Shown here piece after piece: positions 12,801 through 27,800 of a stretch of DNA of 64,000 nucleotides. Location of the stretch: NCBI RefSeq assembly GCF_030247185.1, contig NC_080572.1, positions 233,555,336 to 233,619,335 on the forward strand. Direction: 5' to 3'. Each line of letters starts with the position of its first letter. Position 1 is the first letter of the stretch. Position numbers and translations under genes: made by a program. The notes below the pieces were generated by a model, which saw only the letters and a program-made list of their open reading frames with translations, ran no database searches and had not been told where the DNA came from. The stretch is from Malaya genurostris. Its lineage: Eukaryota; Arthropoda; Insecta; Diptera; Culicidae.

Positions 12801-15800
12801 CGAAATTTTGGCGTTGATATGTGACAATGGATGAAACATGAACTCATTACTTCACTCCGGAATCAAAACGACCGTCATCTGAATGGACAGCAACTGGTGA
12901 GCCTTGTCTAAAGCGAAAGTACAACAATCGGCTGAAATGGTTATGACCTCGGTATTTTGGGATGTGCGTGGTGTAGTATTTATCGACTTTCTTGAGGAAG
13001 GAAATACCATTAACAGTGAATATTATATAGCATTACTGGAGGCTGAAATTGCAAAAAAACGACCGACAACCCACCGTGTCAGAATGAATTGAACTTATAA
13101 TTGCTCCCCATATCCACCGTATTCGTCAGATTTGACTCGCAGTTACTACTGGCTGTTCGAAGACCTGAAAAAAATGTCATCGTTGAAACTGTGGCCTATT
13201 CTGAGGCAAAAGATACTTCGTTCCACAAAAGTGGTATTGAAATGTTAGAGCGGCGCTGGAATGATTGCGTTACCCTTGATGGAGATTACATTGATGAATA
13301 AAGTTAATTTTGAACCAGAAAAATCGTAATCTCTTTGTTAGGCCCGCAACTTTTCAGACCATGTGTTATTCTAGGAGCTGCTTAGAAATTATTTCAGTTG
13401 TGTCGCGTAAACTTTCAAGTGTTGCAGGTTTAAAATGCTATTCAAGAACTGTATGCTGGTGAACTTTTGGTTGTTTGGGAATAAACTTTGTATGTATGGG
13501 AATACTTACTTTATATAAACAATTCTGAAACTGCAACCACCGTTCGTAGTTGACGCAACAGTGAACACATCTATCACAATTTCTATCAGGAAGATCGTCT
13601 GCGGAAAAGAAAACAGTACCAAATTTATTAGCATGTCAAATTTACCTTTTCCAAAAGCCGTTTGACAGTACTCGACTGATTGTCACAGTGCACTGGCACC
13701 GTCGTTTTCAATTCCCGCAAACCGGCTCTTAGAATTGTGTGGAATGCGTCCGTCGTAAATGGCACTTACCAAGTACAACAATTTGCGACAAGTATTCCGG
13801 ATGGAGGGCATAAACGTTGTGCTTTTTAACCTTCGCTAAATTACCATTACATTTTATTATTCTAACTTCCCGCGGTGATAGCGCCAATGTGACCGGTGTG
13901 ACTTCACGCTGCTGCTCACGGAAAGAATGGCGAGCATTGAAATGACAAAACATGAAAAAGGGTTAAGCATTACGAACAACAGCCAGACCTCAACTGAGAC
14001 AGTTGAGGTGAACTGTTGTGAGACGATAGCGATGGCTGTGACAACCGGCTGCATAGCCACCAAGACATGGCAATAACTTGTCAGGATTACGGCGACGTTA
14101 AATATTTTATTTTCAGGAAATAGTTAAAAATATTTTCAAACCTAAGCTCAATCCTTGTTATTTCACAGGTTAACATGATTTTGTGTGGCACCCTTCCATT
14201 TACATATGTGACTGTTCGATATTAAAAGTTGAAATATTAACGTAACTACATTTTATACGTGTACGATTCAAGAGACTTCTGAATGATGATACAGTTCGCC
14301 AGCAAATTGTGCACTATCACGTATGTCCTACTTCGTGCGTTGGCAAGATTGCTGCACAATGGAACAATGCGACCCAGACCTAGGATGTGTACTTTCTTGA
14401 ACACGAGGGACATGCAAACAAACTTGCTCGCCAGAAAGTCATGTGCTTGCCTCGGAGCGCCTCAGGATACAGCTGTGTTTATTTTTAATTTTTGATAAAT
14501 TCCAAACGTTTTTCTTTCTCATCGCTATCGTCTAGTTGCAGTTCTTTTTTTTTTTTGTTCACAGGCAGGGTGTCCCCGGCGTTGTTCCGTTACAGTTGGC
14601 ATAAGACAAGTTCTATTGTCTGAAGCGACACATATTCAGGTGTGAGGGGCAGCATTGTGCATGAGATGAAAGCAACTGTCTGATTATGCAGGGTTAAAAA
14701 GCCTACCTCTACTAGAGTAGGGTGCACCAGGTCCGTAGCGGTGACATCTTGCTCCTCGTGGTCATCCACCACTCCGGAATCGTCCAGGGAAGACTCACGG
14801 TTGCCACCACCCTCACTGGCATTCGAGCTGGCCTGTCGGCTCGAAGGCAGTAGCTGTCCGCGATAATGTGGTCCTACATGGAGTTAATTAAACACAGGTT
14901 GTGGTTTGTACACATTGCAAAACCAAAAAGCCGACAATCATGGTCAAAGTTCGATTTTGGTAATATTTTATTTTTTTATTACCATCTGCCACTTACCTAA
15001 AGGGTGCAGCGTGTTGGGATTTTGTGGCTGAGTTGATGGTGGCAGTGGAACTCCTGCCGTTGTCGCCAGCATTCCTTTTGTTCGTTGTAGTGCCAGTGCT
15101 TGTGGCCTTACTATGCTATGTCTAGGACTTGGACTGGGACTCGGTGTCGCCGAACGACTTTTAGACTGAAAATGAATTTGCGAGAAAATCACAAAAGAGA
15201 GAGAAAGAAACGTTAAAAGTTTTCTGCACACCCCCCCATCAATTGACTAAACCAATCGACAACGCTTCATTGCCGGTGAACTTACATAATTGTTCCCATT
15301 TCGACCGCCTTCGTCCTTGCCCTTTTTTCTTCGTCGTGTTTTTTTCCGCGAATATGACGCCAACAGGACACCCTTCCGAGCATCCAATTTCTTTCGTTGC
15401 TGTTTACTTAACTGTCTAACATTCAAACTGGCAGGATCGAAGCTGAACGTGGAATCGTCCCGATGGTCGATCAAGTCTTTTCGTCGTTCCTAAAATGAAA
15501 AAAAAAACACGCGAATCGGTTAGAGAAAACCACGACTTCATTAACGGGAAGTCTTTCAACGAGGTGCAAGTGACCATAATTTACCTCTTGTGTAATTTCA
15601 GCTTCCTCCTCGTAACTGAGAGCAACTACAGCTAACATCAAATTAATCAAATAAAATGACCCAAAAAATACAACGACGGTGAAAAACGATACACTCATAG
15701 GGCCGCAGGTTGCCAGAACCTGGAATGAATAGGAAGAGAAGAGAAAAGTTTCCGTTAAAAATTGTATCGTTTTCAAACTTTGATTGGAAAGCGTGAAATG

Positions 15801-18800
15801 CAATGAATGTAAAAGTCATTTGTACGTTGTGGTATTGTTACGATTTGACCTATCCAATGAATCAAAATAATGTGGTAAAAGGAACAGAACGTAAACTGTC
15901 TATAATCGCATAGCAGTAACGTACTGAACTAGTATAACTTACAGAATGAAACAATACTTTGCTCGCGTAGGTTATTCTTAAGAAAACGAAGTGGGTTCAC
16001 TATTATATGCACTTCCGGCACCGGAACCCGAAACCGGTATAATCGAAGTCGGCTCGTACGGTCACCAACTAACATGATGTACAAACTCTACTAGTTTTTA
16101 CTCAAATTTTGAAGATTTTATACAATTTTACCATCGCACTCTAAATGACGATTTAAATGTTTGTTGTATCCGAAAATATGCAGTAATTTTTGGTAGGACC
16201 ATAAAACCTTTCATTTCAGCCTTAGTGGGGGAATAAGGGTTTTGCGCCCAGTTTACAACATTTTTTGCGGTTTTGTTCCGCCAGTTTAAATGACGGTGTA
16301 CAAACTGAAACTGAACCCGGATGAAATTCAGGAATTCCGTATGGGACCGTGAGACCTTTCATTTGAATCTAAGTTCCAATTGTCGGGTTTTCAAGTGATT
16401 GCATAACCTTTCTATATGAGAAAGGCAAAAAGTTTGGATACAGGTTTTAAGAGTTTCATTAAAAATAAAAATTCATAAAATTGTACTGGATGACCGGAAA
16501 GAGAAGCTATGTTAGCATGCCACAATTGGACAAGATCTGTAGATGAGAAAGATATCCTGACGCTCGATCCCGAACATACTTGTTTGGGACAAAAAATACG
16601 AATGCAAGTGCACTTCGAATACATGTTTGGCTGGATCCATTATTATACACCAGAGCAGAATGATTATCTGACAATGAACTGAAGTCAGCACGAGGTCTTC
16701 CAAGCGGTAGGAATGCCTCAAAAGAGGCTCAATACTTGGGTAGATGTGAATAACAAACAACGATCAAAATAATAACAAATGTTACCATCTGTAGAATACG
16801 CGATAAATAAAATGAAAGTAAAAAAACTTCCTACAAAACACTCATTGCATTTTTTTTATATATTTGACGTTTCTCACCCCGTTGTGAAAAAAAAATTAAT
16901 GCGCACCTCAGCTGTAATCGGTTGGGTTTAAGGCTTGGCTTACACATTTGATCGAAAAAATGAAAAGGGACAATCTGAGTATCTTGAAAAGTGACCGAGC
17001 AAAACGGGGATGGTTGGTTTCTGGAAAATAGATCGAAGAATAAGGTAAGTAGAGGCGAACAAGGTAAGTAGACGCGAAGAGAGGCGCTTGAGTGCTTTTG
17101 AAGGGAAGAGTCATTGGATTTTTTTTCTTGCTGCTAACATAAAAATGTCGGACTCTTCAGACGAGGATTCGGTTCTCGGACACTACACCATCGTATTTTG
17201 TCGTGATGCTTCTGTGTTTTCATAGCGATTCTTGATATTTCATCGAAGGAATCAAGAAATTGTACAATATCAGTTTAGCATCATATCTTATTATATTATA
17301 TCTCTTATATTATTATATCATAAGTTTGTTTCGAAATGCGTGGACTTTCAGCAGAACAACGTCAAAAAATTGTGTACAAATGGTGCACAGAACGCGGACT
17401 GTCACTGAGAAAGATAGCAAAAATGGAAGGAGTGAGTGAAAAAGCCGTGTGAAATGCAATCAGGAAGTTCGGTGAGGATAACACCTTTGAGGATAACCCG
17501 AAAACGGGTCGAAAAAAGGTCCTGCTAACCCTCAGTTCGATAAAGGTATACTGAAGGCGTTCGAGCAAAAAAGGAGGTTTCAGTTCGGGATGTGGCCAAA
17601 AAAGTGGGCACTTCGAAGTCAAATGTTCTTCGTGCTGAAGAACGTTTGAATCTTCGAACCTATAAGAAGCAGAAACAACCAAAACGTAGTACAAAACAAG
17701 AAGCATCGATCAGGCCGAGGGTTCGAAAGCTGTACAATACGACTCTTGCTGGAAATTTGAACTGCGTAATCATGGACGACGAAACCTACGTGAAACTCGA
17801 TTACAAATCCTTGCCGGGACCACAATATTATACGGTTCGAGAAGGGCAAGTGTTAAACCAGTCCGAGACATCGATTGAAGTCGAAAAATTTGGTAAGAAA
17901 GCTATGGTCTGGCAAGCAATTTGTAGCTGCGGTAAGATTTCGTAAACCTTCATCACGACTGCTTCAATGAACAACGAAATATACATCAAGGAATGTTTAC
18001 AAAAACGATTTCTACCCATGATTCGAAGCCACAAGGATCCTGTTGTCTTCTGGCCAGATCTTGCTTCTTGCCACTACTCGAAATCAACGGTAGAATGGTA
18101 TACTACCAAAAATGTCACTTTCGTCCCAAAAGACATGAATCCACCAAATTGCCCACAACTTCGACAAATTGAGGAATTTTGGGCATAACCGAAGGCACAT
18201 CTTAGGAAACATGTCTCGGCAGCCATTGGAAAAAAGTGTCAAAACTTGTCGCCAAGAAGTCTGTACGGAATTTAATGAGAAACGTTCGCAAGAAGGTGCG
18301 CCAGCTAGTCTACAATGGCTAAGTAGCAAATGTTGAGAATAATATTCTGTTGTTGTAGTCTAATTTTATTAGTATATTGAATAAAATTTGAATATCTAAC
18401 ACTTGTGAATTATTTACAGCGAAATCAAAGTGCGTCCATACTTTTTGGGACAGTCTTTATTTTGTTCTTCCTTAAATATTACAATGACAGAATTTTATAT
18501 TTTGTGGCTATTTTCTCATGCAGACTTTGTCGGAAAGATCATTATGTCGGTTTTCTGGGATTGTTATAGTGTACGTTTGGTGGACCACCTCAAAACAGAA
18601 AAACAAGTCAATTAGGCTGTCTCTTCATGTGCATTCATATGTAGGGTAGTTTAATTGGGAAAATCATTTCCCCGGTTAGGAGCTAGCTAAGGGTTCGAGT
18701 CTCGTCTCTGCGGTAACATTTTCGCGGTTTTCATTACATAGTTGTATTCGAGTGTTTTTTTTCAATCCGTTTTCCCGGGTAGATACTTATCAAATTTAGA

Positions 18801-21800
18801 ACTAGCTCAATGCGGTCCACGTCTCGACAAGACTAAAACGAATCATTGAGAAATGCAGCGTGTATTGATGTTTGTATGGTCATCAACTAATATGATCTAC
18901 AAATTTAGAAGATGTTTTCCTTTCTCCACTTATCAGAGTAAGGGAGCTATCTTAGACCACTTCTCAAAATCTATAATCACAAATCTTGTGGATTGTTGTG
19001 GTCTATAAATGTTTATTTAGAAGGTCTTGTGTGACAGAAGTTGTATGACAGTAAACGTTAGAAATGGAATTTTTTGGCCGCTTCTTCCATAACCGGAAAC
19101 CGTAACTCGGTAAAAGCAAGTTAGTATAATAACCAACTGACAATACCTTAAAATTGAAAAAGTTTCGAATCAAGCGGAGAAGATTTTTCTATTTTTACTG
19201 TATCGTTACTTCTAATTTGAAATTTTCAACACTCATCACACTATATTTTGAACCTAAAAGTTGTATTTCTATGAAATTAAATGTCATACACAGTAATAAC
19301 ACCTTTCATTTGAATATAAGTTCGTGAAACAGGCCAAGCAATATTCCAAGTTTTTAAGAAAGGCTGGTGAGTAATGTCAGAGACACAACCGGATTGACAA
19401 AATTTTCTTCAGTGATGTGGCAAAATTTTCTTCAGTGATGTGGCAGTGATGGGTAGTCCCGGGTTGGCGGTTCAATGCATAAGGCACTGGTCTTACAAAT
19501 CAGTTGTAGTATGTTGGAAGGATTCGTAGTGTCAGTAGAATCGTAGCACCAGCAATATGCAATGCAATGGTTCCGTACACTCTGAATCGGCTGCGAAGTC
19601 TGTTGAAACAGAAGGTCAAATTTCACTACAGGAATGTAATACAAAGGCTTTGCTTTTTTTTATGTAGCAAATTTTCGGTTGAATTGATACATCAACAAGC
19701 AAAATTGCCGTATTTGGAGCCAAAATCCACATGTCGTTTAAGAACTATCGGTGCATCCCGATAAATGTACTGTTCTGTACGATCTATGGGCTGCTTGTCA
19801 TACTGCGGTCGAAACGGTTGACTTATTAAAAGAATATTTCAACTACAACATTATTTCGAGAATTGAACCGGCGAACTGGCCTCCGCGTTCGTGTGATTGG
19901 ACGCAACTCGATTATTTTTTGTGGGGATACGTGAAGTCATTGGTTTATTGATTGATGCTTTGGAAACCAATATTCAACGTGTCATTGCTGAAATACGCCA
20001 TTTGATGCTTGACAAAGTGGTCAAAAATTGGATCTCCAGAATGGCCTTTTTGAAAAATAGTCGTGACCATATTCAAAAGTTAAATGCCAGGAAATTATCT
20101 ACCAAATAAAAACAATGACCATTTCATAATTTGGCATGTTTTCTTTAAAATTTCAAATCTGCATGCTCTTAAAAAACACCCTTTAATTCGTCATAATAAC
20201 GCATGCCGTTGGGGACGGGTATAGCGTGATGAGTAAGTCGATGCCTCTCACGCAGCCCACCTGGGTTCGATTCCCAACTCCGCACATAGGGTCAGAAGCT
20301 TTTTCTGGTTAAAACCTTTATAATCGGAACAAAATCCCATGCGATGTCCAAAATAATAAACAATCGAACTAGAGTTTTTTTTGGCAATCAGTGGAAATAT
20401 TCTGCGACAAATATTAACCCTTATATCTAGAACCAAGAATCGTGACCTATACCATTTATATAAACTCGTTAAAGCTTGAATCACTGCAATCGGTCGTGTT
20501 TGGTACACTGTAATTGTTTTAATAGTCTAATATGATAAGATGACCGCTTAGTGGATGTTAGCATCCATCAACACCTCATAAATAAAAATTTGATTAACAC
20601 AGGGCAGTTTCCAATTTTCGTACTATACGCATTGAAAATATTGCTTTGGGGTGCAATTATTGTATTGCTTTAGTAGAGTTATATTCCACCAGGTTTCTTT
20701 AGTCTTAATTATCGAAATATACAGATTTTTATTTTTAATATTTGCCATTCTTGTTCCGCTCCCTTATAAAGAGATTTTCACAGATTTTATCGTTGATGAC
20801 GCAATTTTCAGGAATCTCAGTTGTTTATGAATTTCTTGAACAACAAAATATTTCATTTAAACTTCCAGAGAAGATTCTGAGTACATGATCAAAGTATATT
20901 CATTGAAAAATTCTTTCCTTTTCACGCGGCATTTTTCGAAACAACAGCCATATTACTTACACGGGCTACTCTTTTGTCAGTTACAGGTGTTACGAAGTAT
21001 TACATGCGTTTCTTTTTTGTAAGCTATAGGCGTTATATATGTTAATTTTTTTTGGTCGTGAATTAGACTTACTTTACTATGGGGCACCTTTTTTAAATTT
21101 ACTTTCTGAGAAAGTTCTTGATCGTGAATATCTCTTGTTGTATCGCGTTGTTGCCTTTCTCGTATTTTGAAAGCTCATAGCTCAGTGATCTGTAGAAGGA
21201 TTTCTATAATCGAACTACCAATAGATTCGAATTTTTTTAACGTGAGCGTGTATTGCAACAACATTGAAGTGTTTCAATAGTACACTATTGAAAAACCTGT
21301 CTGATTTGACCCATGTCAGCACCAGTCAATCAGAACGCGTTCTGAGTACGAAAACAAAATATCTGCTACTATACAGCTGCATTGATATAAAAGTCGAATA
21401 TTTCACCTTTCGCGTACTATTGAAAAAATTGGTTTGAATTGACCTATGTTTTCACGAGCCAATCACAGCATGCCAATATGATGTCATCCCTTAGTCACTT
21501 TTGTCACTGGCTGCCTGCGAACGAAACATGTAGCTTATCTAGTGAATGGGTTACAAAACAGAGTTACATCCATTCGCTCAATGGATAGTCACTTTTACGC
21601 GGTGTATGGATGCCATTTTCCGTTTGCTGCATAGCGTGTTCGCTTGAGTGTATTGAACACCAATCAGCTGTTGATTCTTCGGTAACTAGGCTCTAACTTC
21701 CTAAAATTAGCTTTAGTTCAATATCATTTAATAGAAAACCCATGTCTTCTTCTATTGAAATATATTTACGAAACCAATCAGTAGCAAATGTAAAATTATA

Positions 21801-24800
21801 ATACATTTGTCAATAAAGAAAATAGTATATTACGCTTCATTAAACGTTTCAGTCATAAATTTCAGGACTCTTACACAATAAAATTATTAGATACAACTTA
21901 TGCCAAATTTGGGATACTACAGCATAGAATGGAACCCATGTACTTTCGTACACGAAGAACGCATCGAATCTATCCAAAAACAATTTCTATTGTATGCGTT
22001 TCGTAAGCTAAACTGGATAACATTTGCTCTTCCATTATATGAGGCAAGTTGTATGCTCATAAACTTACAAACACTCGAAGAACGCTGCAAAGCTACAATG
22101 CTTTATTTTATCAACGACATTGTTTCTTAACAAGCACTGAATTATTGCTTTCACAACTAACATTTCAAGCTCCTAGCCGCCTCTTAGAAGTTGTCAAATA
22201 TTCTCGGAAAAAAAGATAATAATAATAATAATAATAATCCTGTTAATATTATGATGCGCTTTAACAACGAAAACTGCTAAAAAAGGCGGGTGGGTAATGT
22301 CAGAGACATAACTGGATGTCGTGAATACGAAAACAACTGACATGTTCCTTAACACTTCCGAATATCAATTAGTTGATCAATTGTATGAATTATGCAAGCA
22401 TTCCCCTTTGCACATTTTTCGCAAAAACAAAGAAGGCTTCACTTTTTGTTGAGAGGCTTGTTTCTACCTGATTTCGTTTGTAGCTTTTTCACTAATTGGC
22501 GGTCCTAACGGCTATAAAAATAGCCGCATTCAGAATTTCAATGTTGATTATTTCATTTCAGATTTGCATAATTTATTGAAACAAACTATCAATATGCTGA
22601 AGGGACTCGTTTCTAGCATTCAGAAAGGTCAAATTGCGTAATTCTCTACGACATTAAACTCTGGAACATTTTTCGCAAAAACAAAGAAGGCTTCACTTGA
22701 TCTCGTTTACTGTGAGTTTCACACAGCGAAATGTGCACAAATCTAACCAAACTGTTCTAGATTTGCAGTAAACTGAGGATATTTCCCTACGATTTGCGAA
22801 CAACAAATCCTAATAGTTCTTTAGAAAACTTTTAGAGCCATTAGAACGGCTGATTTTGTGCAATGCTCTCCACCGTTGTTTTTTCACTAATGCTAATGAC
22901 TGGCAGCTGTGACGTAATCGCTCTTGTCGAAAGCGAAACTAATTGTGCAGACGACACAAAACACATTTCGGTACTAACATGTGATTAGGGCATATCGTGC
23001 GATATGCCCTTTTGAAAGTTACGAAAAATAATGCTCATTACTCAAGTTTTAAACATGAAATTCAAGTATATTGCGCACAATTTCGTAGATTGGGCTTCTA
23101 TCTACGAGATTATATCGATTATTGTGTAAATGGTGGTTGTAGAACCGAGCAATGAGCATTATATTTTGTAACATTCGCAGGGGCCTATCGTGCGATATGC
23201 CCTAATCACATGGTACTACCGATTTGCTCGCAGTGGCGATACAATCCAAACTAATTCAAGTTTTGTTGAGAGGCTTGTTTCTACCTGTTTTCGTGTGTAG
23301 CCTTTTCACTAATGGGCGGTCCTAACGGCTATAAAAATAGCCGCATACAGAATTTTAATGTCGATTATATCATTTCGGATTTGCATAATTTATTGAAAGA
23401 AACTATCAATATGCTGTAGAGATTCGTTTCCAGCATTCAGAAGAGTCAAATTGCCTAATTCTCTACGACATTAAACTCTGAAACATTTTTCGCGAAAAAA
23501 GGCTTCACTTGATCTCGATTACTGTGAATTTCACACAGCGAAAAGTGCACAAATCTAAGCAAACTGTTCTTGATTTGCAGTAAACTGAGGATATTTCCCC
23601 ACGATTTGCGAACAACGAATCCTAATAGTTCTTTAGAAAACTTTTAGAGCCATTAGAACGGCTGATTTTGTGCAATGCTCTCCACCGTTGTTTTTTTTTC
23701 CAATGCTAATGACTGGCAGCTGTGACGTAATCGCTCTTGTCCAAAGCGAAACTAGCTGTGCAGACGACACAAAACACATCTGCTCGCAGTGGCAATAGAA
23801 TCCAAACTGATTGAATTTTTGTTAAGAGATTTCCTTTTATGTGATTTCGTTTGTAGCCTTTTCACTAAAGGGCGGTCCTAATGGCTATAAAAATAGCCGC
23901 ATACAGAATTTTAATGACGATTATTTCATTTCGGATTTGCATAATTCATTGAAAGAAACTATCAATATGTTGTAGGGATTCGTTTCTAGCATTCACAAGG
24001 ACCAAATTGAGGAACTCACTGCGATATTCACCACTTTTCGGAACATTTTTCCCGGACGATTTGTTGTACAGCAGCAGATATTTTGTTCTCTTCCTTAGAA
24101 CGCGTTCTGATTGGCTGGTGTTGACATGGATCAAATGAGACAGGTTTTTCAATAGTGTACTATTGAAATACTTCAATGCTTTTGCTATACACGTTTAAAT
24201 TGAAAAATTTCGATTCTATTGGTAGTTAGATTATATAAATCCTTTCACAGATCACTGAGTTATGAGCTTTAAAAATACGAGAAAGGCAAACGCGCCTTAT
24301 GAATTATCCTCTTTGATACTCGTTTATACCAAACATTTCAGAAAAGTTTAATTTTGAATTATTTGAGACCATGTCACAAAACTGAAAATTTTATCATAAA
24401 ATTGTGATCATATTTCCGATAGCATGTCGCAAGAATTATGTTGATTCATTAGATACAACAATAGATATTCACGATCAAAAACTTATCACTCTCTCAGAGG
24501 GTAAATTTTGAAAAGGCACCCCATAGTAAAGTAAGTCGTATTCACGACAAAATTGATCTAATTATATCTAGAAAACAAATGAAAGAAAAATTGAGACCAA
24601 ATCGTAGAAATAATGAATAGTAGATAAGAAACCCGGGTTGGCGGTTCAATGCATAGTGCGCTGGTCTTACAAGCCAGTTGTCGTATGTTCGAGCCCCGAC
24701 CTGGAAGGGTTCATAGTGTCAGTAGGATCGTAGTAATAGCCATGTAATGATTCTGTTACGCTATATGAATCGGCTGCGAAGTCTGTTGAAAAAGAAAGGC

Positions 24801-27800
24801 CAAATTCCACATAAGGAAAGTAATGCCAATACTTTTTAGATAAGAAACCTTTGTTACTTTTTTTGTAAATTTGGAAAAAAGGCCTTCACTGGTTGTTCCA
24901 CAATTATTTGTTTATTTTTCAAAATTTAAACCTTTTAATGGGAGAGTTGGAAAATTGCATTTTAATGTCACCATGATCGGTCGTGTATCGTACACACACA
25001 AACGAATTTCCAGACATGACAGTCACGATCTTTTTTTAGCGCACATCTACGGTCCTCCGTGAAACTGGCACCAATGGTGATACATTGGTTGCACTGCTGA
25101 GTTCCCATCATACATTCATAATGCAAATGTCAAACCGTGAGAACCCTTTCGATTCGGTAGCACATTTATATATTGAGATTTTATGGCACACTTTGGTTGA
25201 AATGATAACAATGCTATTAACCACCAAGCGGTGAGTGCGGTCATTTCAGAAGGAAACGATCCACATTTTTTAATAATATTTATAAGCAAGGACATGTCTT
25301 TATTATTTATCTTTGGTACACAACCATGTAATTTTTTCGAATAAAATAAAAATGTCCTTAAAACCTAAAAAACGCCCTTACATAAAATATGCAACAATTG
25401 ATATAAAAAAGATATAATAGATGTAAAATAAGTTATACGGATTTATACAGATTTTTTCTCCTCTCCCACCACAGCACAAGATGGAATACGGAAATTTAAA
25501 GCGCACGATATGGCATCGCTGGTTTACATCCAGTTTTATGAAGAGTTGGATGCAATTCAATTCGCAAAAGACAATAACAATGTGCACTATGTGGATCACG
25601 AGAACAATGAGTACAACATTCCAGTATATATGGAAGATAGTGCTATAGAAGTGCGTGTGCATGATCTTCCCTCAAGCGCCACCGATCCTTATATTCACAA
25701 AACTATGTCCCAATACGGAGAGATTCTCTCTATCGAAAAAGAAAAGTGGAAGAACTTTTTTCCCCGTATTCTAAATGGCGTACGTTTGTTACGCATGCGC
25801 TTGAAGAGGCCTATACCTTCTTATGTGACTTTCGGTCAGGATACAAGAATCCCGTGCAAATCACTTGTTACCTATGACAATCAGATGGCCACATGTCAAT
25901 ATTGTCAAAAAGCTGTTCACTACGGAAAGCCATGCGATAAACTGAACAAGGAGGCAACTACACCAAAGGACAACGGTGCTTCCTTCACCCCACCCCAAGC
26001 AACCCCAGTACACCTGTGACAGCCACCAACAACAATGAAACATCCCCTTCGACGAAACCATCAGTATCCCCTACAGAACGAAGTATACCAGCTGCAGTTA
26101 GCAACTTACCCTCCAACCAACCAGCAACTGCAACCAATGTACAACAAGGCGCATCTACAGCAACTAGCAACGAAAAGAAGACGGAAATCGACAACAATAC
26201 CATCGATGTGGCAATGGATGACGAGACGAACCACGAACAAAGTGCCCCCCAATCCTCGCAGGAGGGAAATGGAAGCCCCTCTCCCCCTAGAAAAAGAGTG
26301 ACAACGAGATCCAATACAAAACAAATCTTTTATTTAAATAATCGGCTCAATCGGCCACGTAAAGTTTGTACGCATATAGGCCTGAACACAACATCTTTTA
26401 AATAAAAAAAAAAGAAATCAAGTACGCCCCATTTCTTTATTCTCGTAATTTATTTCAATATAGATGTTTTAAAACAAGATAATATTAAATTCATGATGAT
26501 GAAATCTGCTCCTTTACAAGCTTGGAAGCACATGTATTGATCTCGTATTTGCTATGAACATCAATATAGATATGTTATATTTCATACTTTTCATATCATA
26601 GGCCTATTGTATCATTGATCAACCCAGCGAATTAATGCTTTCTTTATTGGAGGATTGCAATCAGTTGTGAACACTATTCCTATTGTTTTATTAAATAATT
26701 AATTAATCAAAAAGTTAAAGGACTATTAAAATTACTTCGTAATGTCTAATTCTGTATCAGAATGTTTGATGTAACTTATCCGTACTTTAGTGTAGGTGCA
26801 TCGTTTTAACCCAGGGGTTCCCAAATTTGAACCAAATGAGCAGATATCATCAATACCATCATATTTTGTGTTGAAGATGTTGGGAAATGCTAAATCCCTA
26901 TTAAAAATCTTCTCCAAACTAAATTATCCTATGTATGTAATATCATACGCTGGAACAATACAGTAGCAACAAAATTATAAGAGAAATGCTTATATTTTGA
27001 GAGTGGTATTTATATGCGATTCAATTTCTTTCAAATAGTACCGGTAGAAGTACTATCGGAGATGAAGGCACAATATAAATAGAAATATTTGGTGCATTTT
27101 GTTCAAAATATATCTTCGTTTCGGTTTTTAGCGGATTGTTATTGAAAATATAATTATTTGTATATATTGTAGTGTAAGCTGCATTAAACAACTTCATTTG
27201 TCGATGCCTTTCAATCAGCATACCTGGGTTCGATTCCCAACCCCGCACACAGGGTCAGAAGGTTTCTCTGGCCCGAAGTGGTGAATGAATTTAAGGTTAA
27301 AATCTGTCTAATCGAAAATAAGAAAAAACATAACTTCACTTGTTTCCATTTCTTCATTGTTAAGAAAATGGATTACCTATTTGTATTTGTATCATATTTG
27401 AGATATTTGTACGATTTGTTGGGAGTATCATAAGATCATTTGATAGTGTTTCCGATGCATAACAAGTTTTGGAGGTATTCATACTTACTTTTCTAAGTTA
27501 GCGTTCTACTCCATATTCACGTGTTCTTCAAAACTTAAAGGGTCCCTATCCTTATCACACTTTTAGCAGCCATGTTTTTGAATATTCCACATTGCGAAGA
27601 TAAAACAAAATGAATTTGATTTGCTGATGGCAAGAGATTTCCGAAAGACTTCAACTAATCATAACATTTTGATGCTCGAGTTCATCGGTTAACGATATGC
27701 TTTGGAAAAAAATACTACTGTATTATTCCACCGTATGATATATCATACGTTAAAATGTTAACAACATTTTTTTATTGTTTAACATATATTTTTCGAATTT

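Noticed and set aside
20255..20286. A functional tRNA gene at the tgggttcgattcccaac motif (also at 27,230 and 24,690)
   Set aside because: Only B-box/T-arm-like sequence is present and no full cloverleaf can be drawn. The same sequences recur with shared non-tRNA tails, so they are SINEs.
22451..24200. A histone gene cluster, suggested by TATA, octamer-like ATTTGCAT and CCAAT-like motifs
   Set aside because: No histone coding sequence and no histone-type 3' stem-loop were found in either arm.
25861..26324. Minus-strand hydrophobic open frames that look like membrane proteins
   Set aside because: They are antisense to the Ser/Thr/Gln-rich tail of the ORF1-like protein; the composition explains the apparent hydrophobicity.
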